Below are positions 1 to 9,284 of a stretch of 64,000 nt of DNA, piece by piece. Made by a program: the position numbers and the translations under genes. The notes under the pieces are model-generated. The model did no database searches. It was given only the letters and a program-made list of their open reading frames with translations, and was not told the DNA's origin. Source of the DNA: CAVXSP01 sp963764505 (lineage in GTDB: Bacteria; Acidobacteriota; Vicinamibacteria; Vicinamibacterales; SCN-69-37). The stretch is from contig CAVXSP010000001.1 in assembly GCA_963764505.1 (NCBI GenBank), positions 1,116,001 to 1,180,000 of the forward strand, in the 5' to 3' direction. Within the stretch, counting starts at the first letter, position 1. Each line of letters begins with the position of its first letter.

Positions 1-343
1 GCGGCTGACAGCGGACCTGGAGCGCCATCGGCCCGAGCGGCGGTCCCTCGGGCGGCACCCACCAGCAGTCCGCGACCAGGAACTGCCGGCCGGGCCTGGC
101 CTCGACGACCGTGCCGTGGAAGACGCCGCCGAGCGGTCCCAGGATCTCATCCCGATAGGGCGTGGACGCCCATTCGACGGCGTAGACACCGAACGGGACG
201 GGCGTCGTGACCGATCGCACGACCCGCCACCAGGCCCGGAGGGCGTCGGCCGCAAAGAAGGCGTCGTACACGGTCGCTGCCGGTCCGGCGATGACCAAGC
301 TCTGCTCGAAGCGCTCGTGCGCGCCGGTCGATGAAGACGCCAC
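1..343 (-). CDS. SRPBCC / AHSA1-like domain protein, 3' part beyond window edge
   Basis: The reverse strand reads open from position 343 to the window edge and is too short to stand out as an ORF. The reading (FEQSLVIAGPAATVYDAFF near the N-terminus, then a WW pair and a CWWVPPEGPP stretch) looks like the START-like helix-grip fold of SRPBCC/AHSA1 proteins, which bind hydrophobic ligands or assist Hsp90-type chaperones. A GTG at 343 is the only likely start codon after an in-frame stop about 60 nt upstream. The frame also reads sensibly for about 13 codons before that GTG (HYQHLEQRDKY), so the true start could be a rarer codon slightly upstream. No Shine-Dalgarno site is obvious. The C-terminal half is outside the window and ligand and function are unknown. 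Confidence 0.6.
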   Translation of the reverse strand, partial: MASSSTGAHERFEQSLVIAGPAATVYDAFFAADALRAWWRVVRSVTTPVPFGVYAVEWASTPYRDEILGPLGGVFHGTVVEARPGRQFLVADCWWVPPEGPPLGPMALQVRCQP

Positions 344-454
344 GTATTTGTCCCGCTGCTCCAGGTGCTGGTAGTGTGAGCAGTTGCTGGTCGTTTCAGT
401 CTAGCCGGTTCGCCGCGGCGCAAGCCCGGCTTCGCCTGAGGAGTGTGCACGATC

Positions 455-1376
455 ATGGCCGGGCGTCGGACCACACCGCGGCGGAGCACGGCGCAGGGGC
501 GTCGCAAGCCCCACGAGCTGCAGCCTGCGTTCCTGCTTCGCGAGTTCCTCGAGAGCGACGAGGCGCGGCCCATTCGGATCCTCGCGGAGTACCACGAACC
601 GATGCGCAGGTTCCGCGACCAGCAGATCCAGGACACCGTGGTCTTCTTCGGGTCCGCGCGGGTCCACAGCCGCCAGTGGGCGCAGAAGAAGCTGGCGCGC
701 GCCCGATCGACACGCGCGCGCGTGGCGGGCCACGAGCTGAGCAGATGGGAGCGCGCCGTGCAGTGGTCGCGCTTCTACGAGGACGCCCGGTGGCTGGCGC
801 GCGAGCTCACCACGTGGGCGCTGACGCTCGACGCCCCGCCGCACCGGTTCGTCGTCTGCTCGGGCGGCGGCCCGGGCATCATGGAGGCCGCCAATCGCGG
901 CGCGCATGAGGCGGGAGGCAAGACGATCGGCCTGAACATCCAGCTGCCGCACGAGCAGGGACAGAACCGCTATGTCTCGCCCGGGCTCGGCTTCGACTTC
1001 CACTACTTCTTCATGCGGAAGTTCTGGTTCGCCTATCTCGCGAAGGCCCTGGTGATCTTCCCCGGGGGCTTCGGCACGCTGGACGAGCTGTTCGAGTTCC
1101 TGACGCTCTCGCAGACGCGCAAGCTGTCGCGCCGCCTGGCGGTCATCATGTACGGCGCCGAGTACCTGGCGGCAGGTCCTCGATCTCCGTCCCATGGTCG
1201 AGTGGGAGGCGATCAGCAAGGAGGACCTCAAGTACCTGACCTTCTGCGACTCGCCGGAGAGCGCCTTCGAACACCTCAAGACGCATCTGGAGACGCACCA
1301 CCTCGCCCCGAGGGGCCGCCACGAGGCCCAGGTGCCGGCGATCGCCAAGACGAGCCCGGCTCAAGGCCAGGATTGA
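455..1376 (+). CDS. LOG-family Rossmann protein (TIGR00730-like), interrupted by a one-base insertion
   Basis: LOG proteins release free base from nucleoside 5'-monophosphates (cytokinin-riboside type phosphoribohydrolases). The frame shows a GGGPGIMEAANRGA nucleotide loop and the diagnostic PGGFGTLDELFE motif, followed by a helix of the usual LOG length. I start at ATG 455, about 11 nt after a GAGGAG ribosome site; a GTG at 443 is also in frame. Near 1166 an extra C shifts the frame: before it the protein reads AVIMYGAEY, after it the next frame continues as WRQVLDLRPMVEWEAISKEDL and runs to TGA at 1374-1376. Removing that base restores a normal C-terminus of about 306 residues in total. Either the gene is broken or the consensus has an error here. 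Substrate is not predictable. Confidence 0.75.
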
Positions 1377-1400
1377 AGCGGCTCGGGGAAGATCGCGAGA

Positions 1401-2561
1401 TCAGTAGAGCACGAACCGGTTGCGGACCTCCTCGAAGCGCTCGAGCTCGGGCGTCCAGCTCCGCGCGAGCTCGCGCGCGGTCACTCCGGCGTCGAGCTGC
1501 TGCCGGAGGGCCGCCGATCCGTACAGGATGTCGATCGGCATCCTGATCCGCTCGTATTCGTAAGGCGGTGGGCGCCATTCGAACCGTCCGTCCCCCGCCT
1601 CCCTGAACGCCTCGATCAGCACGACGCCCGTCTCGACGGCTCGGAATGCGCGCCGGTCGGTGACGTGCACCTGACAGCCGCCGCACGCGACCTGCGCGTG
1701 CTTCTGGAACGTCGGTTCGAAGACCGCCGGACGGAAATGGACGCCCGGCAGGCCGAGGCCGTTCAGGTGTTCGGCGAACGGTTCAGGCGCCACCCACGGC
1801 GCGCCGACGAGCTCGAACGGCCTGGTCGTCCCTCGCCCCTCCGACACGTTCGTCCCTTCGAAGAGCACCGTGCCCGGATACACGGTGGCGCTGTCGAGGG
1901 TCGGCAGGTTGGGCGAGGGCAGCACCCATGGCAGACCCGTCTCGTCGAACCAGGCGGCGCGCGTCCACCCCGACATCGGCGCCACCTCCAGGGCGGCGCC
2001 GATGCCGAAATGATCGTTGAAGAGCCGGGCCAGCTCGCCGATCGTGAGTCCGTGGCGCATCGGGATTGGAAACTGCCCGACGAAGGACGTGAACCCCTCG
2101 TCCAGCACCGGGCCCTCGACGATCGTGCCGCCGATCGGGTTCGGCCGGTCGCAGACGATGACGGGCAGGCCGTGGGCGTTCGCGGCTCTGAGACAGTTCG
2201 CCATCGTGTAGGCATACGTGTAGATGCGGGTGCCGACGTCCTGCAGGTCCACGACGAGCGCGTCGAGTCCGGCGAGCATCTCGGACGTCGGCTGTCGGGT
2301 TTCGCCGTAGAGCGAGTACACGGGAACGCGCCGCCGGTCGTCGCGCGCGTGCGGCGTCTCGATCATGTTGTCCTGCACGTCGGATCGGAATCCGTGCTGG
2401 GGTCCGAAGATGGCGCCGACGGCCACGCCGGCGGCCTCGGCGCGCTCGACGACGTGTCGCAGACCCGCGTCGATCGACGCCGGGTTGCACACGAGGCCGA
2501 TCGTGCGGCCGCGCAGCATCCCCTGCGCGAAGAGGAGGTCCGAACCGAGCGCGACTGGCAC
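1401..2561 (-). CDS. NamZ-like exo-beta-N-acetylmuramidase (DUF1343 family)
   Basis: The protein (386 residues) matches the DUF1343/NamZ family, which removes N-acetylmuramic acid from the non-reducing end of peptidoglycan fragments in cell-wall recycling or scavenging. Visible family signatures are the GLVCNPASID start, FGPQHGFRSD, VVDLQDVGTRIYTY, CDRPNPIGG and EGTNVSEGRGTTRPFE. I chose GTG 2561: it avoids overlap with fdhD and has a TATCGT hexamer exactly 6 nt upstream, the leaderless pattern seen repeatedly in this window. A longer frame reaches back to 2657 but overlaps fdhD and gives a low-complexity N-terminus. No signal peptide is evident, so a cytoplasmic role on imported muropeptide sugars is more likely than secretion. 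Confidence 0.8.
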   Translation of the reverse strand: MPVALGSDLLFAQGMLRGRTIGLVCNPASIDAGLRHVVERAEAAGVAVGAIFGPQHGFRSDVQDNMIETPHARDDRRRVPVYSLYGETRQPTSEMLAGLDALVVDLQDVGTRIYTYAYTMANCLRAANAHGLPVIVCDRPNPIGGTIVEGPVLDEGFTSFVGQFPIPMRHGLTIGELARLFNDHFGIGAALEVAPMSGWTRAAWFDETGLPWVLPSPNLPTLDSATVYPGTVLFEGTNVSEGRGTTRPFELVGAPWVAPEPFAEHLNGLGLPGVHFRPAVFEPTFQKHAQVACGGCQVHVTDRRAFRAVETGVVLIEAFREAGDGRFEWRPPPYEYERIRMPIDILYGSAALRQQLDAGVTARELARSWTPELERFEEVRNRFVLY

Positions 2562-2567
2562 GGGAAG

Positions 2568-2573
2568 ACGATA
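2568..2573 (-). promoter_or_regulatory. Putative -10 element TATCGT of the NamZ-like gene
   Basis: TANNNT hexamer on the minus strand separated by 6 nt from GTG 2561. This is leaderless-type spacing: transcription would begin at or next to the start codon. It lies in the 46-nt gap after fdhD, so the gene may have its own promoter despite being downstream of fdhD. Inferred only. Confidence 0.35.
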
Positions 2574-2607
2574 CAACGGCCGTCGCGCCCGGGCCAGGCG
2601 TCGGGTG

Positions 2608-3450
2608 TCAGATGGCGATCCGCTCCGGCCCCGTGTAGACGTTGAACCGGCCGGCACGCGTGAAGCCGACGAGGGTCATCCGCGCCGCGCGCGCCGCGTC
2701 CACGGCCAGACTGGACGGCGCGCCGACGGCGACGATGACCGGAATGCCGGCGAGCGCCGCCTTCTGCACGATCTCGAAGGCCACCCGTCCGCTGACGGCG
2801 AGCACGTCGTCGCGCGCCGGCAGGCGTCCGGCGGACAGCGCCCAGCCAATCACCTTGTCCACCGCGTTGTGCCGGCCGACGTCCTCTCGAATCACGAGGC
2901 AGCGGCCCTGCGCGTCGAACAGGCCCGCCGCGTGCAGGCCGCCGGTTTCGGCGAACACGCTCTGCTTCGCACGGAGCGCCTCGGGCAGACCGCTGACGAC
3001 CGCGGGCGCGAGCCTCGGACGGTCGGGCGATGTGCCCGCCCCGGAGAGGGCGTCGAGGCGCTGTACTTCGAGTCGCCCGCAGAGGCCGCACGCGCTCGTC
3101 GCGGGCAGGACGCGCGCCGCCGCGGTGTCGAGCGCCACGTGCTCGGCGAGGTCCACGTGCACGACCTCGGCGGCGTCTGCGTCCGTGCCCGACGCGGGCC
3201 CGGGCAGCCGGATCGCCAGCACGTCCGCCCGGCGGCGGATCACGCCCTCGCCGTACAGCAGGCCCAGCGCCAGCTCCTCGTCCTCTCCCGGCGTGCGCAT
3301 GAGCACGCCCAGCGAGCGCGTCGCCGGCGAACGGCCCGGCTGATGCAGCTCGATCGCGACGGGCGCCTCGACCGCGACCAGATCCTGATCCGTTCGTGCC
3401 CGGCCTTCGGCCAGCCGCGTCACCGAAGCGATGGCGACGCGCTCAGCCAT
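2608..3450 (-). CDS. fdhD: Formate dehydrogenase accessory sulfurtransferase FdhD
   Basis: FdhD moves sulfur from the cysteine desulfurase IscS to the molybdenum or tungsten cofactor of formate dehydrogenase and is needed for an active enzyme. The 280-residue frame has normal family length and the CGLCG motif with Cys121 and Cys124, at the same numbering as the E. coli catalytic cysteines. Other family marks are EAPVAIELH, MRTPGEDEELALG, FAETGGLHAA and EDVGRHNAVDKVIG. It begins at ATG 3450, overlapping by 8 nt the end of the phospholipase-D-like gene upstream, so the two are probably cotranscribed. No formate dehydrogenase is present in this window, so its client enzyme must be encoded elsewhere. 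Confidence 0.92.
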   Translation of the reverse strand: MAERVAIASVTRLAEGRARTDQDLVAVEAPVAIELHQPGRSPATRSLGVLMRTPGEDEELALGLLYGEGVIRRRADVLAIRLPGPASGTDADAAEVVHVDLAEHVALDTAAARVLPATSACGLCGRLEVQRLDALSGAGTSPDRPRLAPAVVSGLPEALRAKQSVFAETGGLHAAGLFDAQGRCLVIREDVGRHNAVDKVIGWALSAGRLPARDDVLAVSGRVAFEIVQKAALAGIPVIVAVGAPSSLAVDAARAARMTLVGFTRAGRFNVYTGPERIAI

Positions 3451-4846
3451 GACGGCGCCGCCACCACATCGAGATGGCCTCGAAGACGAAGCTCGCGCCG
3501 GTCCAGCCCGCCAGCAGCGCGAGCGGCCAGGCGAGCAGCCTCGGCGAGACGAGGGCGACCCCGGCGAGCACCACGAGCAGCGTGCCGAACGTGAACAATG
3601 GCGCGTACTCGAAGTCCTCCAGCTGCCGGTTGCCGGTGACCGCCGCGCCGATGCTGCGGCCGAGGCCGGAGACGGTCCGCATCACCCGGCGGGCGGACCG
3701 CCGGGCACGGGCGCGGGGATTCATCGGGAGTCCGCCGTGCCCGCGCCGGCGCCCGAGGACGATCTCGGTCGAGGAGCCCAGGTCCTCCTGGTACTGGACC
3801 TCGAGCGTGCGGGCGATGGCCTCGTCCTCGATCGCCACGTCGACCTCCCAGTTGCCGAGCCAGCTCGACAGGTTCAGATTGGTCGACCCGATCCGCGCCC
3901 AGCGCGAGTCGGCGACCGCCGTCTTGGCGTGGATCATCTGCCCGTTCCACTCGAAGATCCGCACGCCCCCTTCGAGCAGCGTACGGTACAGCGTCCGGGA
4001 CGCCGGCACGGTCCAGCCGACGTCGCTGCCCTGGGGCAGCAGCAGGCGGACGTCGACACCGTCGCTGGCGGCGCGGCGCAGGGCTTCGACGAACGGGCCA
4101 TGCCCGAGAAAATAGGCGTCGGTGATCCAGAGCGTGCGCTTCGCCATGGACGTGACCAGGAGATCGAGCTGCAGCATGCTCCACGCGAACGGCTCGGTCG
4201 GAATCAGCCGCAGCGGGACCGATCCCGCTTCGGGAATCTGGTCGGACGAGGGGAGCGCGGCCGGATCGAGCCGTCCTCCCGAGAAGCGCCAGGTGTCGGC
4301 GAACGCCTGCTCGGCGTGCGCCACGGCCGGGCCGACGATCTCGACGCCCGTATCGCGCCAGGTGTCCAGCGGCCGATCCGGATGGGGCGCCCACTCCTTT
4401 CCGAGGCAGAGTCCGCCGATGAACGCGGTCCGGCTGTCGATCGTGAGCAGCTTTCGATGGTTGCGGCGCGTCCATCCGAGGATGGCGCGCAGAGTCGGCG
4501 GGTTGAACGCTCGAACCTCCGCGCCGGCCTCGACGAGCGGGCGGAACAGCCCGAAGACCGGCGCCCAGCCGCAGCCGAACCAGTCGTACAGCAGGCGGAC
4601 GCGGACGCCGTCCCGCGCGCGCGCGGCGAGCAGATCCACGAAGTGCCGGCCCACCTGGTCGCGGTGGACGATGTACATCTCCATGTGGACCGTCTGGCGC
4701 GCCGCGCGAATGGCGGCCTCCCAGGCCGGATAGTTCTCGGCGCCGTTGCGCAGCACGCGGACACGGTTGCCGCCGACGAGCGGCGCGCCCGTGGCCCGGC
4801 TCAACGCCAGGTCGCCGAGTGCCGGCATCGCACGGTTGCGGGACAT
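3443..4846 (-). CDS. Phospholipase D-like / cardiolipin synthase family protein
   Basis: Two HKD catalytic motifs are present, as in bacterial cardiolipin synthases, which join two phosphatidyl groups at the membrane. The first is HRKLLTID (His130, Lys132, Asp137) and the second HAKTAVAD (His306, Lys308, Asp313), each followed by the usual GG or GSTNLN strand. The C-terminus (about residues 415-455) has two hydrophobic segments and ends in a basic WWRRRHG tail. This differs from classical cardiolipin synthases, where the membrane segments are N-terminal. I start at ATG 4846; an upstream extension is possible but reads as arginine-rich shadow. The end overlaps fdhD. Substrate could be another phosphodiester; family assignment is firm, exact reaction is not. 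Confidence 0.82.
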   Translation of the reverse strand: MSRNRAMPALGDLALSRATGAPLVGGNRVRVLRNGAENYPAWEAAIRAARQTVHMEMYIVHRDQVGRHFVDLLAARARDGVRVRLLYDWFGCGWAPVFGLFRPLVEAGAEVRAFNPPTLRAILGWTRRNHRKLLTIDSRTAFIGGLCLGKEWAPHPDRPLDTWRDTGVEIVGPAVAHAEQAFADTWRFSGGRLDPAALPSSDQIPEAGSVPLRLIPTEPFAWSMLQLDLLVTSMAKRTLWITDAYFLGHGPFVEALRRAASDGVDVRLLLPQGSDVGWTVPASRTLYRTLLEGGVRIFEWNGQMIHAKTAVADSRWARIGSTNLNLSSWLGNWEVDVAIEDEAIARTLEVQYQEDLGSSTEIVLGRRRGHGGLPMNPRARARRSARRVMRTVSGLGRSIGAAVTGNRQLEDFEYAPLFTFGTLLVVLAGVALVSPRLLAWPLALLAGWTGASFVFEAISMWWRRRHG

Positions 4847-4952
4847 GGGATCTGGCAGCCATTCTGCCCTATTCGCCGCGCGGCCCGTGCGGCCGCTCGT
4901 GCGTGGACGCGACCTGACGCTGAGAGGGGATGTGGTACGCTGCCGCGCGCGG

Positions 4953-6407
4953 ATGCGCCACTTCACCGCCCTCGATGCCGGCGTCCTCATCGCCTATCTG
5001 TTGGCGGTCACGGGGCTGGGCATCTTCCTCGGTCGCCGGCAGCAGAACGCCCGCGACTACTTCCTGGCCGACCGGGCGGTCCCCTGGTGGGCCATCTGCT
5101 TCTCCGTCGTGGCGACGGAGACCAGCGCGCTCACCGTGATCAGCGTTCCCGCGACTGCGTACAACACCGATTTCTGGATGCTGCAGCTCACGGTCGGCTA
5201 TCTGATCGGACGCCTCGTCATCTCGGCGATGCTCCTGCCACGCTATTTCGCGGGCGAGCTGACGACCGCCTACGCGATGCTGGAAGGACGGTTCGGTCTC
5301 GCGACCCGCCGGTTCGCGTCCGCCACTTTCCTCGTCACGCGCGCGTTCGCCGATTCGGTGCGCGTCTTTGCGGCCGCGATCCCCGTCACGCTGATCACCG
5401 GCCTCCCATACTGGCAGGCGATCGTGCTGACGGGCGTCGTGACCGTCGTCTACACGTATTTCGGCGGGCTGCGCGCGGTCATCTGGGTCGACGTGGTGCA
5501 GATGGGAATCTATGTGCTGGGCGGGCTGCTCGCCCTGCGGGTGCTGCTTGGCGCCGTGCCCGGTGGATGGCATGGCGTGGCCGCCGCAGCGGCCGCGGGC
5601 GACAAGCTGCGCGTCTTCCATTTCTCTGGCGGATTCGCTGCCGGCAACTGGATCTGGACAGGGCTGATCGGCGGCGCGTTTCTGTCGATGGCCTCGCACG
5701 GCGTGGATCACCTGATCGTGCAGAGACTGCTGGCGGCGCCGTCGCTGCGCGACGCGCGTCGAGCGCTGATCGGCAGCGGCCTGGTCGTCATCGCCCAGTT
5801 CGCCCTGTTCCTGATCATCGGTGCGGGCTTGTACGCGTTCTACGGGGGGCGTTCGTTCGCGACGCCGGACGAGATCTTCCCGCGCTTCATCGTGGAGGAG
5901 CTGCCCGCGGGAATCTCCGGGCTCATCGTGGCCGGGATTCTCGCCGCGGCGATGTCGACGGTGGCGTCGTCGCTGAACGCGCTCGCGTCTGCGACGACGC
6001 ACGACCTCTATGCCCCGATCGCGGGCCGGGTCGGCGACGACGCGCACCTGTTTCACGTGGGCCGGCGCTTCACGCTCGCCTGGGCAGCCGTGCTGATCGG
6101 CGGCGCCATCCTGTTCCATTTCGTCCAGCAGGGCACGCCGGTCGTCATCGTCGCGCTCGAGATCGCGTCTTTCACGTACGGCGGGCTCCTCGGCGGCTTC
6201 CTTCTGGCCGTGCTCGTGCCCTCGGCGCGCCAGACGGATGCCATCATGGCCATGGCGGTGGCCATCGGCGTCATGGCCCTGCTGTGGGCGCTGCAGCGAT
6301 TCGGGGCGGTGCCGCCGCTCGTGAACACGCTCTGGTTCTCGCTGATCGGCTCGGCCATCACGCTGGTGCTCGGCTGGGCCTCGGCGCGGCTGCGCGCCCG
6401 TCGCTGA
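4953..6407 (+). CDS. Sodium:solute symporter (SSS family)
   Basis: About 484 residues with some thirteen hydrophobic segments, the usual SSS (SLC5-like) build. Family marks are the N-terminal GRRQQNARDYFLADRAVPWW stretch, the SVVATETSALTVISVP segment that follows, and ASHGVDHLIVQRLLAAPS in the middle. It imports a small solute, probably a sugar, polyol or organic acid, driven by sodium. ATG 4953 begins a typical N-terminus; GTG 4932 in frame, just after GAGGGG, is an alternative. It is divergent from the phospholipase-D-like gene and convergent with the TonB receptor downstream, so context does not reveal the substrate. Confidence 0.85.
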   Translation: MRHFTALDAGVLIAYLLAVTGLGIFLGRRQQNARDYFLADRAVPWWAICFSVVATETSALTVISVPATAYNTDFWMLQLTVGYLIGRLVISAMLLPRYFAGELTTAYAMLEGRFGLATRRFASATFLVTRAFADSVRVFAAAIPVTLITGLPYWQAIVLTGVVTVVYTYFGGLRAVIWVDVVQMGIYVLGGLLALRVLLGAVPGGWHGVAAAAAAGDKLRVFHFSGGFAAGNWIWTGLIGGAFLSMASHGVDHLIVQRLLAAPSLRDARRALIGSGLVVIAQFALFLIIGAGLYAFYGGRSFATPDEIFPRFIVEELPAGISGLIVAGILAAAMSTVASSLNALASATTHDLYAPIAGRVGDDAHLFHVGRRFTLAWAAVLIGGAILFHFVQQGTPVVIVALEIASFTYGGLLGGFLLAVLVPSARQTDAIMAMAVAIGVMALLWALQRFGAVPPLVNTLWFSLIGSAITLVLGWASARLRARR

Positions 6408-6431
6408 CGCGAGCGCTGCCGGGGGCGACGC

Positions 6432-9005
6432 TCAGAACGCGACGCCGACCAGGAGCTGGTAGGACCGCGGCGACACGAAATGCGTGCCGGAGAACGTGGA
6501 GAGGAAGTTGTAGAGCGCTTCCTTGTTGGTGAGGTTCACGACGTTGAACCGCACGCGGAGTCTCGCCCGGGTCCCGCGCAACGCGTTGTCGGCGCCCAGG
6601 CCGAAATCGAAGACGTGCCGCGGCGCAATCCGCGGTGGATTCGCCACGTCGTCTGCGGTGCCGTCCGCCGGGATCACCAGGCGCGTGGCGCCGCGCGCCG
6701 GCGAATCGCAGCCGGTCAGCGGCGCCTCGCGGGTGGCGAACGTCGGGCCGCAGTACAGGCCGATGGCCGCCTGCTGGTCCGGCGAGAGCGTCAGGGCCGT
6801 GGCGAAATCCGGCACCTCACCGCCGACGAGCCCCGAATCGTACCGCCAGCTCAGCGCCGCCCAGGCGTTCATCGGCTTGTAGAAGGTGTACTGGAGATTG
6901 GTCGTGGCGTTGAACTTCTGGTCGTGGTCGATCCGGAAGTCGTGGTCGTTCTCCTCGAGAAGGACGCCGCCCACCCCCGGCGGCGAGAAGATCGCGTTCG
7001 CGTGCGCCATCACGACGAACGCGCTGAAACCGGCGTGTTCGACGAAATTGACGCGGCCCGTGAAGCCGTTCAGCCTCGAGTGATCCCAGGCGACCGGAAA
7101 GACGATGGGCGTATCGAAGAGCACGCTGAAATCGTACGCGTTCACGGTGTGCTTGTTGAAGTAGCCGAAGTCGGCCACGACCCAACGGCCGAATCCCTGC
7201 TCGATCCCGATTTCGCCTTCGTTCCGGCGGCCCGGGGGAGGAGGCGAGGCGGTCCCGACGAGCGCGCCGCTGCCGCCGAAGCCCGACGACAGCAGCAGGT
7301 TCTCGTTGTAGGGCGTCTCGAGCGTGCGCCCGAACGAGGCGCGTAGCAGCGTGCCCGACCGTGGCACCAGGAACGACGCGCCGAGGCGCGGCTGCAGGAG
7401 GGTGGCCGTCGAGAGACCGTCGTAGTGATCGAGCCTCACGCCGGCGTTGAACGTCACATTCCCGGCTTTGATCGTGTCCTCGGCGTACGCCGCCTGCTGC
7501 TTGATCGTTGCCGCGCCGTTGAACGCGAAGAGCGACCCGCCCCGCGTCAGATCGAACGGGAGGAGGGTGTTGGAGAAATCCGGGTTCATGGACAGGCCGG
7601 CCCCTTCGCATTGGTCGACGCTGGTCAGCGCGGGATTCCCGGACGGCGCGCCGGTTTCATCGACGCAAGGGGCGTTGAAGGCCGGATCGGTGAAGCCCAG
7701 GCTGAAGTGTTCGTCCAGCTTCGTCGCGCTGACGGTGCCGCCGACCTTGAGGTCGTGGACTCCAGACGTGTACTCGACGTCCACCTTCGCGCCGACGTTG
7801 GTCAGCGTGCGGTTCTGGCTCACCGTGCCCGGGATGTCCGCCAGCGGGTTCGGGCTTGGCGCGTACGACAGCCGGTCGCGCCGCACGAACGCGTTGGCCG
7901 TGAGCACGGCCTTTGGACTGAGGACGCGCACGTATCCCGGCGCGAGGTTGAAGGTGTTGATTGTCTGATGCTGGGCCTGGCCGACATCCTGCTGGTCGAA
8001 GGTATTGGGGACGTCGAACGAGGACCTCGAGACCTGCAGGTTCAGGTGGACGACGTCGTTCGTCCTCGGCCGGAAATCGAACCGGTTGAACAGCGACTGC
8101 TTCGTCCCCGTGTCGTGGAGCGCCGTGAACTCCGGCGCGTCCAGGAATCGCTCCGTCCGCGTTCCGTCGACCGAGAGGAACTCCCCGTAGTTCTGCGATC
8201 CGACTCCGACGTTGAAGGTGGCTGACGGGCTCTTGAAGGATCCGTAGCCGACGTCGAAGGTTCCGGCTGGCCTGAGCTGGTTCAGGCCCGACTTCGTGAC
8301 GATGTGGACGATCAGGCTGCTCTTGTCCCCGTACTCGGCCGGGGGCACGCCGGTGATCACCTCCATCGACTCCACCGCATCCTGCGAGATCTGATTGGAA
8401 TAGACGCGGCTCTGCTGGTCGGTGACCGGCTGGTTGTCGATCGAGAACTGCGTCTGCGCGTGGTCTCCGACCGGATGAAAGAAGCCGTTGGAGTCGGCGA
8501 CCACGCCGGGCGAGGCGAGCGTCACGACCTGGTTCAGCCCGGCGGTCGGTCCGGCTGTGAGCTTGGAGATCAGCGTCTCGTCGACGTCGGTGTGCGCCGT
8601 CGGATCGCGCTCGACGAGATCGGACGCGCCGACGACTTCCACCGTCGTGGTCGCCGTCGCCAGCGTCATCGGAATGTCGACTTCGATCGGGACGGCCGTC
8701 CGAATGTCGACGCTCGTCACAAATGGTGCAAATCCCTTCGCAGTCGCAGAGAGCTGATACGAGTTCGGGGGAAGATTGGTGAATTCGTACCGGCCGCCTG
8801 CATCGGTGGCGGCGATTCTCTTGAAACCGGTCACCGCGTTGGCGATTTCGACGGGCACGGACACCATCACGGCGCCCGAGGGATCCTTGACCACGCCGCG
8901 CACGGTGCCCGCGCCGCCCAGGCTCTGCGCTCCTGCCGGCAGGCCCAGCGCGAGCGCGCCGACCAGCCACATCACGGATGTGATGACCCGAACCGTCCGT
9001 GTCAT
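6432..9005 (-). CDS. TonB-dependent outer-membrane receptor, Oar-like, with carboxypeptidase-regulatory domain
   Basis: 857 residues. In order: a signal peptide ending near LPAGAQS, a carboxypeptidase-regulatory beta-sandwich (GTVRGVVKDPSGAVM to about residue 95), a plug domain (EVVGASDLVER, then DNQPVTDQQSRVYSNQI), and a long beta-barrel ending in an aromatic residue (YQLLVGVAF). Such receptors move large substrates across the outer membrane using TonB energy and are expanded in Acidobacteriota. ATG 9005 has an AGGAGG site 6 nt upstream, a strong reason to prefer it over the longer frame to 9062. The gene stands alone, with no SusD partner, so the substrate is unknown. The downstream symporter is convergent, not cotranscribed. 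Confidence 0.9.
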   Translation of the reverse strand: MTRTVRVITSVMWLVGALALGLPAGAQSLGGAGTVRGVVKDPSGAVMVSVPVEIANAVTGFKRIAATDAGGRYEFTNLPPNSYQLSATAKGFAPFVTSVDIRTAVPIEVDIPMTLATATTTVEVVGASDLVERDPTAHTDVDETLISKLTAGPTAGLNQVVTLASPGVVADSNGFFHPVGDHAQTQFSIDNQPVTDQQSRVYSNQISQDAVESMEVITGVPPAEYGDKSSLIVHIVTKSGLNQLRPAGTFDVGYGSFKSPSATFNVGVGSQNYGEFLSVDGTRTERFLDAPEFTALHDTGTKQSLFNRFDFRPRTNDVVHLNLQVSRSSFDVPNTFDQQDVGQAQHQTINTFNLAPGYVRVLSPKAVLTANAFVRRDRLSYAPSPNPLADIPGTVSQNRTLTNVGAKVDVEYTSGVHDLKVGGTVSATKLDEHFSLGFTDPAFNAPCVDETGAPSGNPALTSVDQCEGAGLSMNPDFSNTLLPFDLTRGGSLFAFNGAATIKQQAAYAEDTIKAGNVTFNAGVRLDHYDGLSTATLLQPRLGASFLVPRSGTLLRASFGRTLETPYNENLLLSSGFGGSGALVGTASPPPPGRRNEGEIGIEQGFGRWVVADFGYFNKHTVNAYDFSVLFDTPIVFPVAWDHSRLNGFTGRVNFVEHAGFSAFVVMAHANAIFSPPGVGGVLLEENDHDFRIDHDQKFNATTNLQYTFYKPMNAWAALSWRYDSGLVGGEVPDFATALTLSPDQQAAIGLYCGPTFATREAPLTGCDSPARGATRLVIPADGTADDVANPPRIAPRHVFDFGLGADNALRGTRARLRVRFNVVNLTNKEALYNFLSTFSGTHFVSPRSYQLLVGVAF

Positions 9006-9284
9006 GAAGAGCCTCCTCGTACGCGTCACGGGACATGACGACGTGCCTGCCCACCGTAGCAATCAGTCCGCCGACTGGCGACCGTAAGCGGACGAACAGT
9101 GGCCATCTGAAGACGGATGGGTCGAACGCGGCCACGAACAGTCGGTGGGGTCTTCGTCCCGGCCGGAGCGCCGCGAACGGCCGCTCAGACCGCTCATGGC
9201 GATGAATCGACCGCTGGTCGTGCTTTTCGGACCGAAACACCGATCGAAGCCGCCACGAGATTGGCGCCTCACTACAATGACGGC
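9006..9284. other. Intergenic region between divergent TonB receptor and LytS-like kinase
   Basis: A gap of about 280 bp with no credible gene on either strand. On the minus strand it carries the AGGAGG ribosome site of the TonB receptor. On the plus strand it ends with the TACAAT promoter hexamer of the kinase. No clear -35 box, terminator or inverted repeat stands out. Confidence 0.5.
9273..9278 (+). promoter_or_regulatory. Putative -10 element TACAAT of the LytS-like kinase
   Basis: TACAAT lies exactly 6 nt before GTG 9285, leaving no room for a Shine-Dalgarno site and suggesting a leaderless transcript. It supports the shorter start for the kinase. Confidence 0.4.
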